A stretch of 64,000 bases of DNA from Acuticoccus sp963704595 (GTDB lineage: Bacteria; Pseudomonadota; Alphaproteobacteria; Rhizobiales; Amorphaceae), in assembly GCA_963704595.1 (NCBI GenBank), contig OY969922.1:2852001-2916000 (forward strand). The letters are read 5' to 3'. Shown one piece after another: positions 9,383 through 18,025 of this stretch (positions within the stretch are counted from its first letter, which is position 1; every line of letters starts with the position of its first letter). The position numbers and the translations under genes were made by a program. The notes beneath the pieces are model-generated. The model worked only from the letters and a program-made list of their open reading frames with translations, was not told the DNA's origin and searched no databases.

Positions 9383-9649
9383 ATGTTCAGGATTCTCGCA
9401 GCCGCGGCCGTCGCCTTCAGCCTGTCCACGTTCGGCGCGCAGGCGGCCACACAGGAAGAATGCGACGCTGCCATCGCGCAGGCGCAGCAGGACGCCGAGA
9501 ACAACGTGATCATCGCCCAGAAGGAGCAGAAGGAGATGGAATTCTCCGAACTCCTCGCCAAGGCGAGCGAAGAAGGCGTCAACGGCGACTACGACAAGTG
9601 CCTTCAGTGGGTGCACGACGCCCGCGGCGGCTTCGGCCTCGAGCAGTAA
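9383..9649 (+). CDS. Small secreted protein, copy 2 of a tandem 88-residue pair
   Basis: An 88-residue protein with signal peptide FRILAAAAVAFSLSTFGAQA and mature N-terminus ATQEECDAAI. The middle is strongly charged and probably helical (QKEQKEMEFSELLAKASEEG), and the end is DARGGFGLEQ. It is a clear paralogue of the preceding gene at identical length with conserved Cys, GDY and ARGG motifs, so the pair arose by tandem duplication. Copy 2 is far more acidic than copy 1, which carries many Arg/Lys. AGAGGAA stands close before the ATG. The function is unknown; there is no catalytic signature and no lipobox. Confidence 0.72.
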   Translation: MFRILAAAAVAFSLSTFGAQAATQEECDAAIAQAQQDAENNVIIAQKEQKEMEFSELLAKASEEGVNGDYDKCLQWVHDARGGFGLEQ

Positions 9650-9657
9650 CGCCCTCG

Positions 9658-9682
9658 CAGTCCGGCCGGTGCGGCCGGACTG
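9658..9682. terminator. Perfect 10-bp hairpin after the tandem secreted genes
   Basis: CAGTCCGGCC and GGCCGGACTG form a perfect 10-bp inverted repeat with a five-base loop, eight bases after the stop of the second 88-mer gene. No U-tract follows (a C-run does), so it is not a classical intrinsic terminator. It may act as a 3' stabiliser or in factor-dependent termination before ppc. Confidence 0.45.
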
Positions 9683-9813
9683 CCCCCCGCTGCCGCCGGC
9701 CGGATTGCGGCGCGGGACTTGCTCGCATCTCGCCGGCGGGGCAATGTTGCGCCGCACAAACCGAACATAACGCGAGACCCGCGGCAGGCCTCTGCCGCAG
9801 CGAGGACCCGGCC

Positions 9814-12582
9814 ATGACCATCATGCCCGACATGACCAACGTCGACGACACGCCCGACAAGGACGCGCCGCTGCGCGAGGACATCCGCCTTCTCGGCAGG
9901 CTCCTCGGCGACGTGGTGCGGGACCAGGAGGGCGGCGAGATCTTCTCCGCCATCGAGACGGTCCGGCAGGACGCGATCCGCTTCCACCGCGACGAGGACC
10001 AGTCCGCCCGCGACGAGCTGGGGCAGATCCTCTCCTCCATGTCCCGCCACGGCATGATCTCGACGATCCGTGCGTTCAGCTACTTCTCGCACCTCGCCAA
10101 CATCGCGGAAGACCAGCACCACATTCGCCGCAACCGCGCGCACAAGATCGAGGGCTCGGTCCCGCGCAACAGCACGCTGACCCGCGCGCTCGGCCGCATC
10201 CGCGAGGCCGGCCACACCGACGCCGAGATCCGCGAGGCGCTGTCGCTCGGCCTGATGAGCCCGGTCCTCACCGCCCACCCAACGGAAGTGCGCCGCAAGT
10301 CCACCCTCGACCGCGAGCGCGAGATCGCGGACCTTCTGGCCGAACGCGCCCGCGGCGGTCTCGCGCCGGACGAGGAGGACGACATCCGCACCGCGCTTGA
10401 GCGCGCGATCCTGACGCTGTGGCAGACCTCGATCATGCGCCGCAACCGGCTCAAGGTGCCGGACGAGGTGACCAACGCCCTCGCCTATTACGACTACACC
10501 TTCCTCGAGGAGATCCCGAAGCTCTACGGCCAGCTCGAAGACATGCTGAAGCCGCAGAACAGCGCGGACCGCCTGCCCTCCTTCTTCCGCATGGGCTCGT
10601 GGATCGGCGGCGACCGCGACGGTCACCCCTTCGTCACCGCCGACGTCCTCTCCGAAGCGCTGGCGGCGCAGAGCGACAAGATCCTCTCCCACTACATCCG
10701 CGAGGTCGGCTCGCTGGCGGCCGAGCTGTCGCTCGACGAGCGCCTTGTCTCGGTCTCGCCGGAGGTCGACGCGCTGGCAACAGCGGCGGACGACCGCTCC
10801 CCGCACCGGCAGGGCGAACCCTACCGCCGCGCGCTCATCGGCATCGGCAACCGGCTCACCGCCACCCACCACGGCCTCGGCCTCAACGGCGACGGCCCGC
10901 TGCGCACCAACGCCAAGCCGTATGCGAACTGCGACGAGTTCCGCGCCGACCTCGAGGCGATCGCCGTCTCGCTGAAGGCGAACGGCTCCGCAGGGCTCGC
11001 CTCCGGCCGCCTCAGGAACCTCCGCCGTGCCGCCGACGTCTTCGGCTTCCACCTCGCGACGCTCGACCTGCGCCAGAACTCGGACGTCCACGAGCGCGTC
11101 GTCGCCGAGCTCTTCGCCAAGGCCGGTGTCCACCCGGACTACAGCGGGCTCTCGGAAGACGAGCGCGTCGAGCTCCTCTCCGCCGAGCTTCAGGTGCCGC
11201 GCCTCCTCGCCTCGCCCTATGTCGACTATTCGGACGAGACCAATTCCGAGCTCGCCATCGCCCGCCGTGCCGCCGATGCCCGCCGCCTCTACGGCAACGC
11301 TGCGATCGAGAACGCCATCATCTCCAAGGCCGACGCGCCGTCCGACGTCCTGGAAGTCGCCGTCATTCTCAAGGAGGCCGGGCTCCTGCGGCCGACCGAC
11401 GGCACGCTCGAACTCAACATCGTGCCCCTGTTCGAGACCATCGGCGACCTCCGCGCCGGCCCCGCCATCATGGACACGCTGTTCTCGCTGCCCGCCTACC
11501 AGCCGCTTCTGGAAAGCCGCGGCCGGCTGCAGGAAGTGATGCTCGGCTATTCGGACAGCAACAAGGACGGCGGCTTCCTCACCTCCCGCTGGGAGGTGTT
11601 CAAGGCCGAGTTCGCTCTGGTCGACGTCTTCGCCAAGCATGACGCGAAGCTGCGGCTCTTCCACGGCCGGGGCGGCTCCGTCGGCCGCGGCGGCGGCCCG
11701 TCCTACGAGGCGATCGTCGCGCAGCCGGAGGGCGCCGTGCGCGGCGCGATCCGCATTACAGAGCAGGGCGAGGTCATCACCGGCAAGTACTCCAACCCCG
11801 AGCTCGGCCGCCGCAACCTCGAGGCCATCGCCGCCGCGACGCTGGAAGCCACCATGGTGCCCGACGCGCACAACAAGGCGCCGGCCGAGTTCATGGACGC
11901 GATGGACGATCTCTCCCAGCGCGCCTTCGAGGCGTTCCGTGCGCTGGTCTACGAGACCGAGGGGTTCGAGACCTATTTCTGGTCCTCCACCGTCGTCTCC
12001 GAGATCGCCAACCTCAACATCGGCTCCCGCCCCGCGAGCCGGAAGAACTCGCGCGCGATCGAGGACCTTCGGGCAATTCCCTGGGTGTTCGGCTGGTCGC
12101 AGTGCCGGGTGATGCTGCCGGGCTGGTACGGCTTCGGCGCCGCCATCGAGGGTTTTCTGGCAGAGCGCGGCGACGACGGCCTCGCCCTCCTCCACAGAAT
12201 GGCGCGCGAGTGGCCCTTCTTCGAGACGCTCCTCTCCAGCCTCGACATGGTGCTGTCGAAGACCGACCTTGCCATCGCCTCCCGCTATGCCGAGCTCGTC
12301 GAGGACGAGGCGGTGCGCAATGCCGTCTTCCCGCGGCTTCGCGAAGAGCACGGGCGGACCATCAAGGCGCTGTTCAAGATCACCGGCCAGAGCGAGCTTC
12401 TGGAGAACAACCCGCTGCTCGCCCGCTCCGAGCGCAACCGCTTCCCTTATCTGGACCCGCTCAACCACCTCCAGGTGGAGCTCCTGAAGCGCCACCGCGC
12501 CGGCGACACCGACGACCGGGTGATCCACGGCATCAACCTCACCATCAACGGCGTCGCCGCGGGCCTGCGCAACAGCGGCTGA
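9814..12582 (+). CDS. ppc: Phosphoenolpyruvate carboxylase
   Basis: A 922-residue cytoplasmic enzyme that carboxylates PEP to oxaloacetate to refill the TCA cycle. Landmarks are LTAHPTEVRRKS with the catalytic His (about residue 154), GSWIGGDRDGHP, LGYSDSNKDGGF near 570, the glycine loop FHGRGGSVGRGGGP near 615 and the C-terminal AAGLRNSG. Length and motif order match the bacterial enzyme. ATG 9814 has GAGGA at a proper distance, whereas upstream in-frame codons read through the hairpin region. It appears to be transcribed on its own. Confidence 0.97.
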   Translation: MTIMPDMTNVDDTPDKDAPLREDIRLLGRLLGDVVRDQEGGEIFSAIETVRQDAIRFHRDEDQSARDELGQILSSMSRHGMISTIRAFSYFSHLANIAEDQHHIRRNRAHKIEGSVPRNSTLTRALGRIREAGHTDAEIREALSLGLMSPVLTAHPTEVRRKSTLDREREIADLLAERARGGLAPDEEDDIRTALERAILTLWQTSIMRRNRLKVPDEVTNALAYYDYTFLEEIPKLYGQLEDMLKPQNSADRLPSFFRMGSWIGGDRDGHPFVTADVLSEALAAQSDKILSHYIREVGSLAAELSLDERLVSVSPEVDALATAADDRSPHRQGEPYRRALIGIGNRLTATHHGLGLNGDGPLRTNAKPYANCDEFRADLEAIAVSLKANGSAGLASGRLRNLRRAADVFGFHLATLDLRQNSDVHERVVAELFAKAGVHPDYSGLSEDERVELLSAELQVPRLLASPYVDYSDETNSELAIARRAADARRLYGNAAIENAIISKADAPSDVLEVAVILKEAGLLRPTDGTLELNIVPLFETIGDLRAGPAIMDTLFSLPAYQPLLESRGRLQEVMLGYSDSNKDGGFLTSRWEVFKAEFALVDVFAKHDAKLRLFHGRGGSVGRGGGPSYEAIVAQPEGAVRGAIRITEQGEVITGKYSNPELGRRNLEAIAAATLEATMVPDAHNKAPAEFMDAMDDLSQRAFEAFRALVYETEGFETYFWSSTVVSEIANLNIGSRPASRKNSRAIEDLRAIPWVFGWSQCRVMLPGWYGFGAAIEGFLAERGDDGLALLHRMAREWPFFETLLSSLDMVLSKTDLAIASRYAELVEDEAVRNAVFPRLREEHGRTIKALFKITGQSELLENNPLLARSERNRFPYLDPLNHLQVELLKRHRAGDTDDRVIHGINLTINGVAAGLRNSG

Positions 12583-12648
12583 CCCCGCTGGCGGCCCGCC
12601 CCGGCCCCCTGTAGGTTCTCCCCCAAAAGATGCGGGGGAAGCTCAGGA

Positions 12649-13212
12649 ATGTTCGACAAGGGCACATGGCTCAATCCGCCGCCGGAGTGGCGGATCGCCG
12701 AGGACGGCACGCTTCGCGCCACGAGCGGCGAGAAGACCGACTTCTGGCGCCGGACCTACTACGGCTTCGACCATGACAACGGCCACGCGCTGCTCGTCCC
12801 CCGCAGCGGCGAGTTCACGGCCTCGCTGACGTTCTCGGGTGACTACACGGCGATGTTCGACCAGGCCGGGCTGATGCTCCACGCCGCGCCCGACCGGTGG
12901 ATCAAGTTCGGCATCGAGCTGACGGACGGTGCGACCCACCTCAGCGTCGTCGTCACAGACGGCAAGTCGGACTGGTCCGCACGCAAGACCGCCCTCGCCG
13001 GGCCGCTGACGATCCGCGCCACCCGCATCGGCGACGCCGTCTTCATGCAGCAGGAAACGCCGGAGGGCTGGGAGATGGTTCGCCTCGCCCCGTTCGGCAC
13101 GGCGCCCGACGTCGGCGTCGGCCCCTACTTCTGCTCGCCGGAGCGCAGCGGCTTCGAGGCGACGTTCCACGCCTTCTCGGTCGAGGCGCCGGTTCTGAGG
13201 AGCGTTCACTGA
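12649..13212 (+). CDS. DUF1349 domain protein (concanavalin-like beta-sandwich)
   Basis: A 187-residue protein with no signal peptide. It matches the DUF1349 pattern: early NPPPEWRI, DFWRRTYYGF, then GDYTAMFDQAGLML, the WIKFGIEL strand, TIRATRIGDAVFM and the closing GPYFCSPERSGFEATF. Members adopt a concanavalin-A-like sandwich and are thought to bind carbohydrate; no enzymatic function is established. It sits between ppc and the catalase and has no obvious operon partner. GGGGGAAG lies before ATG 12649. Confidence 0.85.
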   Translation: MFDKGTWLNPPPEWRIAEDGTLRATSGEKTDFWRRTYYGFDHDNGHALLVPRSGEFTASLTFSGDYTAMFDQAGLMLHAAPDRWIKFGIELTDGATHLSVVVTDGKSDWSARKTALAGPLTIRATRIGDAVFMQQETPEGWEMVRLAPFGTAPDVGVGPYFCSPERSGFEATFHAFSVEAPVLRSVH

Positions 13213-13248
13213 TCCGGCGACGGCGCCTATGGTCGCGCGGGCCGATCT

Positions 13249-13263
13249 ATAGGGGACAGCTAT
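13249..13263 (+). promoter_or_regulatory. OxyR-type ATAG-N7-CTAT operator upstream of catalase
   Basis: The 15-base element is ATAG, seven bases, CTAT: a perfect half of the OxyR consensus. It ends about 20 bases upstream of a plausible -35 box and 85 bases before the catalase start. A second ATAG/CTAT pair at the next N7 spacing is only poorly matched. Catalase genes are classic OxyR targets, so peroxide-responsive activation is likely, though no oxyR gene is in the window. Confidence 0.55.
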
Positions 13264-13283
13264 ACTGGAACGCTTAAAATTTA

Positions 13284-13312
13284 TTGGACATCCTATCGTT
13301 AGGCGCGATATT
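13284..13312 (+). promoter_or_regulatory. Candidate sigma70 promoter for catalase
   Basis: TTGGAC (13284-13289) and GATATT (13307-13312) are separated by 17 bases and followed 36 bases later by the catalase ATG. The region is unusually AT-rich for this genome. The -10 matches four of six consensus positions, so support is moderate. The OxyR-like palindrome lies directly upstream, as expected for activation. Confidence 0.4.
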
Positions 13313-13348
13313 CGAGGGCATCCAAGAATGACTTAGAGGACTTCGACT

Positions 13349-14905
13349 ATGGCGGAGCGCCCGAAACTGACAACCACGGCTGGCGCGCCGTGGCCCAACA
13401 ACCAGGATTCCGTTTCTGCCGGTGAGCGCGGCCCGCTGCTCCTGCAGGACTATCAGCTGATCGAGAAGCTCGCGCACCAGAACCGCGAGCGCATCCCGGA
13501 GCGGACCGTGCACGCCAAGGGCTGGGGTGCCCACGGCAAGCTCGTCATCACCGGTGACATTTCCCGCTACACCAACGCCAAGTGCCTTCAGCCCGGCGCC
13601 GAGACCCCGATGCTCGCCCGCTTCTCCACCGTAGCCGGCGAAGCCGGTGCGGCGGACCACGAGCGCGACGTCCGCGGCTTCGCGCTGAAGTTCTACACCG
13701 ACGAAGGCAACTGGGATCTCGTCGGCAACAACACCCCGGTGTTCTTCGTCCGTGACCCGATGAAGTTCCCGGACTTCATCCACACCCAGAAGCGTCACCC
13801 CAAGACCAACATGCGCTCGCCGACCGCCATGTGGGACTTCTGGTCGCTGTCGCCCGAGGCGCTGCACCAGGTGACGATCCTGATGTCGGACCGCGGCCTG
13901 CCGCAGAGCCCGATGAACATGAACGGCTACGGCAGCCACACCTTCTCGTTCTGGAACGACAACGGCGAGCGGTTCTGGGTGAAGTTCCACTTCAAGACCG
14001 AGCAGGGTCACAAGTGGTACTCCAACGCCGAGTCCGAGAAGATCATCGGCCAGACCCGCGAGGGCTACCAGGAGCGCCTCTTCAACACGATCGAGGAGGG
14101 CAACTACCCGCGCTGGAAGTTCCAGGTCCAGATCATGCCGGAAATGGACGCAGAGAAGACCCCGTACAACCCGTTCGACCTCACCAAGGTGTGGCCGCAT
14201 GGGGACTATCCGCCCATCGACGTCGGCTACTTCGAGCTGAACCGCAACGCGGACAACTACTTCGCCGAGATCGAGAACGCCGCGTTCTCGCCGTCGAACA
14301 TCGTCCCCGGCATCTCCTGGTCGCCGGACAAGATGCTGCAGGCGCGCATCTTCTCGTACGCCGACGCACACCGTCACCGCCTCGGCACGCACTACGAGAC
14401 GCTGCCGATCAACCGTCCCCGCTGCCCGGTACACCATTACCACAAGGACGGTGAGATGAACATGTACGGCGGCGTCGCTTCCGGCAGCGAGAACGCCTAC
14501 TACGAGCCGAACTCGTTCTCGGGTGCAGCCGAAGTCCCGTCCGCGCAGGAGCCGCCGCTTCGCATCAGCGGTGACGCCTTCCGCTACGACCACCACAAGT
14601 ACGACGACTACCTCCAGGTCCGCGACCTCTACCTCAAGGTCATGGACGACGGCGAGCGTGACCGCCTGCACCAGAACATGGGCGGCGCCATGGTCGGCGT
14701 GCCGACGGAAATCGTCGAGCGCTGGTTCGGCCACCTCGGCCAGGTCGATCCCGGCTACGAGGCCGGCGTGCGTGCAGCCTGGCAGAAGGCCTCAGCCGAT
14801 GCCGGGTACGACCCCAACGGCATCCCGGTGACCGGCAACACGCCGCAGTCCACCGACGGCACCCACGGCACTGGTCTCCCCCCGATGTCCCACGCCGCGG
14901 AATAG
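13349..14905 (+). CDS. katA: Monofunctional haem catalase
   Basis: A 518-residue catalase that dismutates H2O2 to water and O2. The distal His is in ERTVHAKGWGAHG (about residue 55), the distal Asn in VGNNTPVFFVRD (about 128) and the proximal haem Tyr in RIFSYADAHRHRLG (about 336). Size and the absence of a C-terminal flavodoxin-like domain fit the small-subunit, NADPH-binding clade. No signal peptide is present. AGAGGA precedes ATG 13349. An OxyR-type site lies upstream and an intrinsic terminator downstream, so it is a single-gene unit. The symbol follows common usage and could equally be another kat letter. Confidence 0.95.
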   Translation: MAERPKLTTTAGAPWPNNQDSVSAGERGPLLLQDYQLIEKLAHQNRERIPERTVHAKGWGAHGKLVITGDISRYTNAKCLQPGAETPMLARFSTVAGEAGAADHERDVRGFALKFYTDEGNWDLVGNNTPVFFVRDPMKFPDFIHTQKRHPKTNMRSPTAMWDFWSLSPEALHQVTILMSDRGLPQSPMNMNGYGSHTFSFWNDNGERFWVKFHFKTEQGHKWYSNAESEKIIGQTREGYQERLFNTIEEGNYPRWKFQVQIMPEMDAEKTPYNPFDLTKVWPHGDYPPIDVGYFELNRNADNYFAEIENAAFSPSNIVPGISWSPDKMLQARIFSYADAHRHRLGTHYETLPINRPRCPVHHYHKDGEMNMYGGVASGSENAYYEPNSFSGAAEVPSAQEPPLRISGDAFRYDHHKYDDYLQVRDLYLKVMDDGERDRLHQNMGGAMVGVPTEIVERWFGHLGQVDPGYEAGVRAAWQKASADAGYDPNGIPVTGNTPQSTDGTHGTGLPPMSHAAE

Positions 14906-14935
14906 TCCGCGGACCGGGCGTCGCGCCCGAAACGA

Positions 14936-14972
14936 GAAAGCCCGCGGAGCAATCCGCGGGCTTTCTTTTGTT
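14936..14972. terminator. Intrinsic terminator after catalase, possibly bidirectional
   Basis: AAAGCCCGCGGA (14937-14948) and TCCGCGGGCTTT (14953-14964) form a perfect 12-bp stem with a four-base loop, followed by CTTTTGTT. It ends just before the stop of the convergent small gene. The A-run on the other side lets it serve both strands. Confidence 0.9.
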
Positions 14973-14975
14973 AAT

Positions 14976-15128
14976 TCAGGCTGCTGCGAGCGCAAAGGCG
15001 ATGGCAAAGGCGACGATCGCGGCAATGCCACCGGCGAAGATCGCGCGGCTCCACTTGTGGCGCAGGATGATTTCGCCCTGCCGGGCGTCCTGCGCGCCGA
15101 TGGTTTTTCCGGCCTGATGGTCTGCCAT
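14976..15128 (-). CDS. Small single-pass membrane protein (50 residues)
   Basis: A 50-residue protein with a charged cytoplasmic N-terminus containing DARQGEIILRHKWSR, then one hydrophobic segment (residues 30-50, IFAGGIAAIVAFAIAFALAAA) that ends the protein. AGGAGCCC precedes ATG 15128. Short alphaproteobacterial membrane proteins with an ARQG motif before a single helix exist, often misnamed as transporter permeases; their function is unknown. It is convergent with the catalase and has no operon partner. The coding call rests on the start site, the hydrophobic profile and codon use. Confidence 0.65.
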   Translation of the reverse strand: MADHQAGKTIGAQDARQGEIILRHKWSRAIFAGGIAAIVAFAIAFALAAA

Positions 15129-15395
15129 AAGGGCTCCTTCTGTGGCATGGGATTGCCCACGGCCGACGGGCGGTCGTTGCGGGCAAGCCTCATCCCTACA
15201 ACGCGTTGCGCCGCGTGCCGTTGCGCGCGTTGACCGTTTGCGCGCAGCCGGGATAATCTGAAGCGGTCTGAAACAGGTTAGGTCGGGAAGGTTTGCTCGG
15301 CCCCCGCTTTTGCGGGTCCTTCCGCTGCAAACGCAGCGGCCCAGGACTATCACGCCGTCCGCAATGGAGCGGGCGGCGAACGCAGAGGCTCGACC
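15129..15395. other. Intergenic region with two small hairpins
   Basis: This 267-bp gap lies between divergently transcribed genes and shows no convincing ORF. Two short inverted repeats sit close together at 15302-15316 (CCCCGC/GCGGG around a T-run) and 15322-15339 (CCGCTGC/GCAGCGG around AAAC), upstream of the VOC gene. A role in transcription or a leader RNA is possible but unproven. Confidence 0.4.
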
Positions 15396-15818
15396 ATGCA
15401 GCAGCAACTTTCCGTCATCACCCTCGGCATCGAGGACCCTGAGCGCACGCGCCGTTTCTACGGCGAGGGGTTCGGCTGGGCGCCGGTGTTCGAGAACGAC
15501 GAGATCGCATTCTACCAGATGAACGGCTTCGTCCTCGGGCTCTTTCTGGCGTCGTCGCTCGCCGAGGACATGCAGCGCGCCGCGTCCGGCGCGCCGGGTG
15601 CCTTCGCGCTCGCCCACAACGTGCCGCAGCGCGAGGACGTCGAGCCGCTGATGGCAGCGCTCGTCGCCGCCGGCGGCAAGCTCCTGCGCGCCGCGGATGC
15701 GCCGCCCCATGGCGGCTTCCGTGGCTACGTCGCCGATCCCGACGGTCACGCGTGGGAGATCGCCTGGAACCCGCAGTGGGCGATCGACGAGGAAGGCCAC
15801 GTCACCTTCGGCGTCTGA
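15396..15818 (+). CDS. VOC (glyoxalase/bleomycin resistance) family protein
   Basis: A 140-residue protein built of two beta-alpha-beta-beta-beta modules. The first begins ITLGIEDPERTRRFYGEGFGW and the second closes with GYVADPDGHAWEIAWNPQW, where the last Glu is a typical metal ligand of this superfamily. Members bind metals and act as glyoxalases, dioxygenases, epimerases or antibiotic-binding proteins. Sequence alone does not give the reaction. It ends 24 bases from the stop of the convergent dctM gene and is not in an operon. Confidence 0.85.
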   Translation: MQQQLSVITLGIEDPERTRRFYGEGFGWAPVFENDEIAFYQMNGFVLGLFLASSLAEDMQRAASGAPGAFALAHNVPQREDVEPLMAALVAAGGKLLRAADAPPHGGFRGYVADPDGHAWEIAWNPQWAIDEEGHVTFGV

Positions 15819-15842
15819 CCGCGTGCGCTCCGGCCCCGGCTT

Positions 15843-17160
15843 CTATCCGCCGGGGCGGGTGACCATGTTGTCGGGCAGCCAGGTGGCGAGTTCGGGCACG
15901 AAGATCAGCACGAACACCATCAGCACCATGATGAGGAACATCGGGATCGCGGCCTTGGCGATGAAGGTCATCTCGTGCTCCGTCATCCCCTGCAGGACGA
16001 AGAGGTTGAAGCCGATCGGCGGCGTGATCTGCGCCATCTCGACCACCACCACGATGAAGATGCCGAACCAGATGATGTCGATCCCCGCCTGGCGGATCAT
16101 CGGTTCCACCACCGCCATCGTCAGCACCACCGAGGAGATGCCGTCGAGGAAGCAGCCGAGGATGATGTAGAAGACGAGGAGCACCATCAGGAGCTCGAAG
16201 CGGGAGAGCTCCATGTCGGCGATGAGGTTGGCAAGACCGCGCGGCAGGCCGGTGAACCCCATCGCAAGCGACAGGAAAGCGGCGCCGGCGAGGATCAGCG
16301 CGATCATCGCGGAGGTGCGGGTGGCGCCCATCAGCGAGGCGGTGAAGGTGCTCCAGGTGAGCGAGCCCTGCGTTGCCGCCAGGACCAGCGAGCCGATGAC
16401 GCCGAACGCCGCCGCTTCGGTCGCGGTCGCGTAGCCGAGATACATCGAGCCGATGACGACGGAGATCAGACAGGATCACCGGGATCAGGAAGCGCGAGTT
16501 GACGACCCGCTCGCGAAAGGTCATCGGCGGCTCGGGCGTCCGGGTTGAACGAGCGCGACACCTTCGAGGCGATGCCGACATAGGCCATGAACATCGCCGG
16601 CCAGCACCAGCCCCGGCAGGATGCCGGCGATGAAGAGCTTGGTGATCGATTCGTTGATGGTGACGCCGTAGACGATGAGCGTCAGCGACGGCGGGATCAT
16701 CAGCCCCAGCGTCGCGGCGCCGGCCAGGGTGCCGATGATCATCGTCTCCGGATAGTTGCGGCGGCGCAGCTCCGGGATCGACATCTTGCCCACCGTGGTG
16801 AGCGTCGCGGCGGACGAGCCGGACACGGCCGCAAAGATGGTGCAGCCGACGATGTTGGTGTGGATCAGGCCGCCCGGCAGCGACGCGCAGCCATGGCGAC
16901 AGGCCGCGGAACATGTCTTCCGACAATCGCGTTCGGTAGAGGACCTCCCCCATCCAGATGAAGAGCGGCAGCGCCGTCAGCGTCCACGACGAGGAGGCCG
17001 ACCAGACGGTGGTGAGCATCGCATCGCCGGTCGGGCGCGAGGTGAAGAGCTCCATGCCGACGAACGCGACACCGAGGAGCGCGAGCCCGACCCAGACGCC
17101 CGTGCCGAGGAGCGTGAAGAGGACGAACAGGAAGAGGAGGATGATCGAGACGTTTTCCAA
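15843..17160 (-). CDS. dctM: TRAP transporter large permease DctM (second system), four frameshifts
   Basis: Reconstructed length is 437 residues. Recognisable blocks are SIILLFLFVLFTLLG at the N-terminus, LPLFIWMGEVLYR, SGSSAATLTTVGKMSIPE, GLMIPPSLTLIVYG and EMAQITPPIGFNLFVL near the C-terminus. The frame changes near 16887, 16598, 16536 and 16470, each explained by one extra base; removing four restores a multiple of three. TTG 17160 lies four bases after the dctQ stop. It is the translocation subunit of the second TRAP importer. Either the region is badly sequenced or the gene is decaying; the evenly conserved residues on both sides of every break favour error. Confidence 0.83.
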
Positions 17161-17164
17161 GACC

Positions 17165-17692
17165 CTATTCCCCGTGGCTCTGTTCGATGACGTTGTTCTT
17201 GATGCGGTGGTCACCGTCGGTGAACAGGGCGATGAGGTGGTCGGTCAGCGCCAGCGCGAACACGAACGCGCCGAACAGCATGGCGCTCTGCGGGATCCAG
17301 AGCGGCGAGGCGTCCGTCCCCTGGCTGATGTCCTTGAACTTCCACGACCAGAACACGAAGCGCGCGCCGTAGTAGACGAAGTACCACGCGAGCGCCGCGC
17401 CGATCCCGAAGCACCAGACCTCGACCCAGCGCCGCGCGGCGGGCGGGACCGAATTGAGGAGGAGCGAGACGCGGATGTGGGCGCCCCGGTTGAGCGCATG
17501 GGCGAAGGCGAAGAAGGACGCGGCGGCCATCGCGTAGCCCGCATAGTCGGACGCGCCGGGGAAGACCTCGCCGGTCCAGCGCGCGACCATCTGGAGGACG
17601 ATCAGGACGAGGATCGCGACGAGGCAGAGTGCCCCGAGGACGCCCGAGCCGAAGTAGAGCGCGTCGAGGATCGCGCGGATGGTCCGCTTCAC
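17165..17692 (-). CDS. dctQ: TRAP transporter small permease DctQ (second system)
   Basis: A 175-residue four-helix membrane protein, intact. It has the family pattern LCLVAILVLIVLQMVARW followed by FPGASDYAGYAMAAASFFAFAHAL, a polar GAHIRVSLLL loop, and two further helices near residues 88-110 and 132-155. It contacts DctM and the binding protein. It is separated from the dctP gene by a 333-bp gap, which is unusual for a TRAP operon. Confidence 0.9.
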   Translation of the reverse strand: MKRTIRAILDALYFGSGVLGALCLVAILVLIVLQMVARWTGEVFPGASDYAGYAMAAASFFAFAHALNRGAHIRVSLLLNSVPPAARRWVEVWCFGIGAALAWYFVYYGARFVFWSWKFKDISQGTDASPLWIPQSAMLFGAFVFALALTDHLIALFTDGDHRIKNNVIEQSHGE

Positions 17693-18025
17693 GGGGATTC
17701 CTCTCGATTGGGCGACGGATCGGTGCGGGCGATCCGGCAGAGCGGATGCGCATAGACGCCAAAGACCAAGAATTGATTGATGAGATTGCGCACGGCGTCG
17801 TCGAGAAGCGGCGGTTCTGCCGCCTGTGGGGCGGTATCGGGCCCTCGCTGCGTCAGCCCGGTGGGAGCGTCGCGCCAGCCTGCCGGCTCGAAGCGGAAGT
17901 CCGGCTGGCCGGCGGGTTGGCCTGACGGGAGACAGGCCGGCGTGACGCCGCCGCCCGGAGGGGCGGCGACGTCGGGTTGCGGCCGAGCAGGGTCTGCCAC
18001 GGGGCGGGCCCGGCGAAGGGTGTCG
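17693..18025. other. 333-bp gap between dctP and dctQ; one hairpin, no gene seen
   Basis: No reading frame here has coding character on either strand. An 8-bp stem (CGCCGCCC/GGGCGGCG, 17949-17968) lies about 60 bases after the dctP stop in the direction of transcription, with no U-tract. Hairpins behind binding-protein genes often raise their mRNA level above that of the permeases, so attenuation or 3' stabilisation of dctP mRNA is a reasonable guess. Confidence 0.4.

Noticed and set aside
9604..12528. A 974-codon minus-strand frame across ppc
   Set aside because: It is entirely antisense to a complete PEP carboxylase and has low-complexity Arg/Val/Gly composition and no start context.
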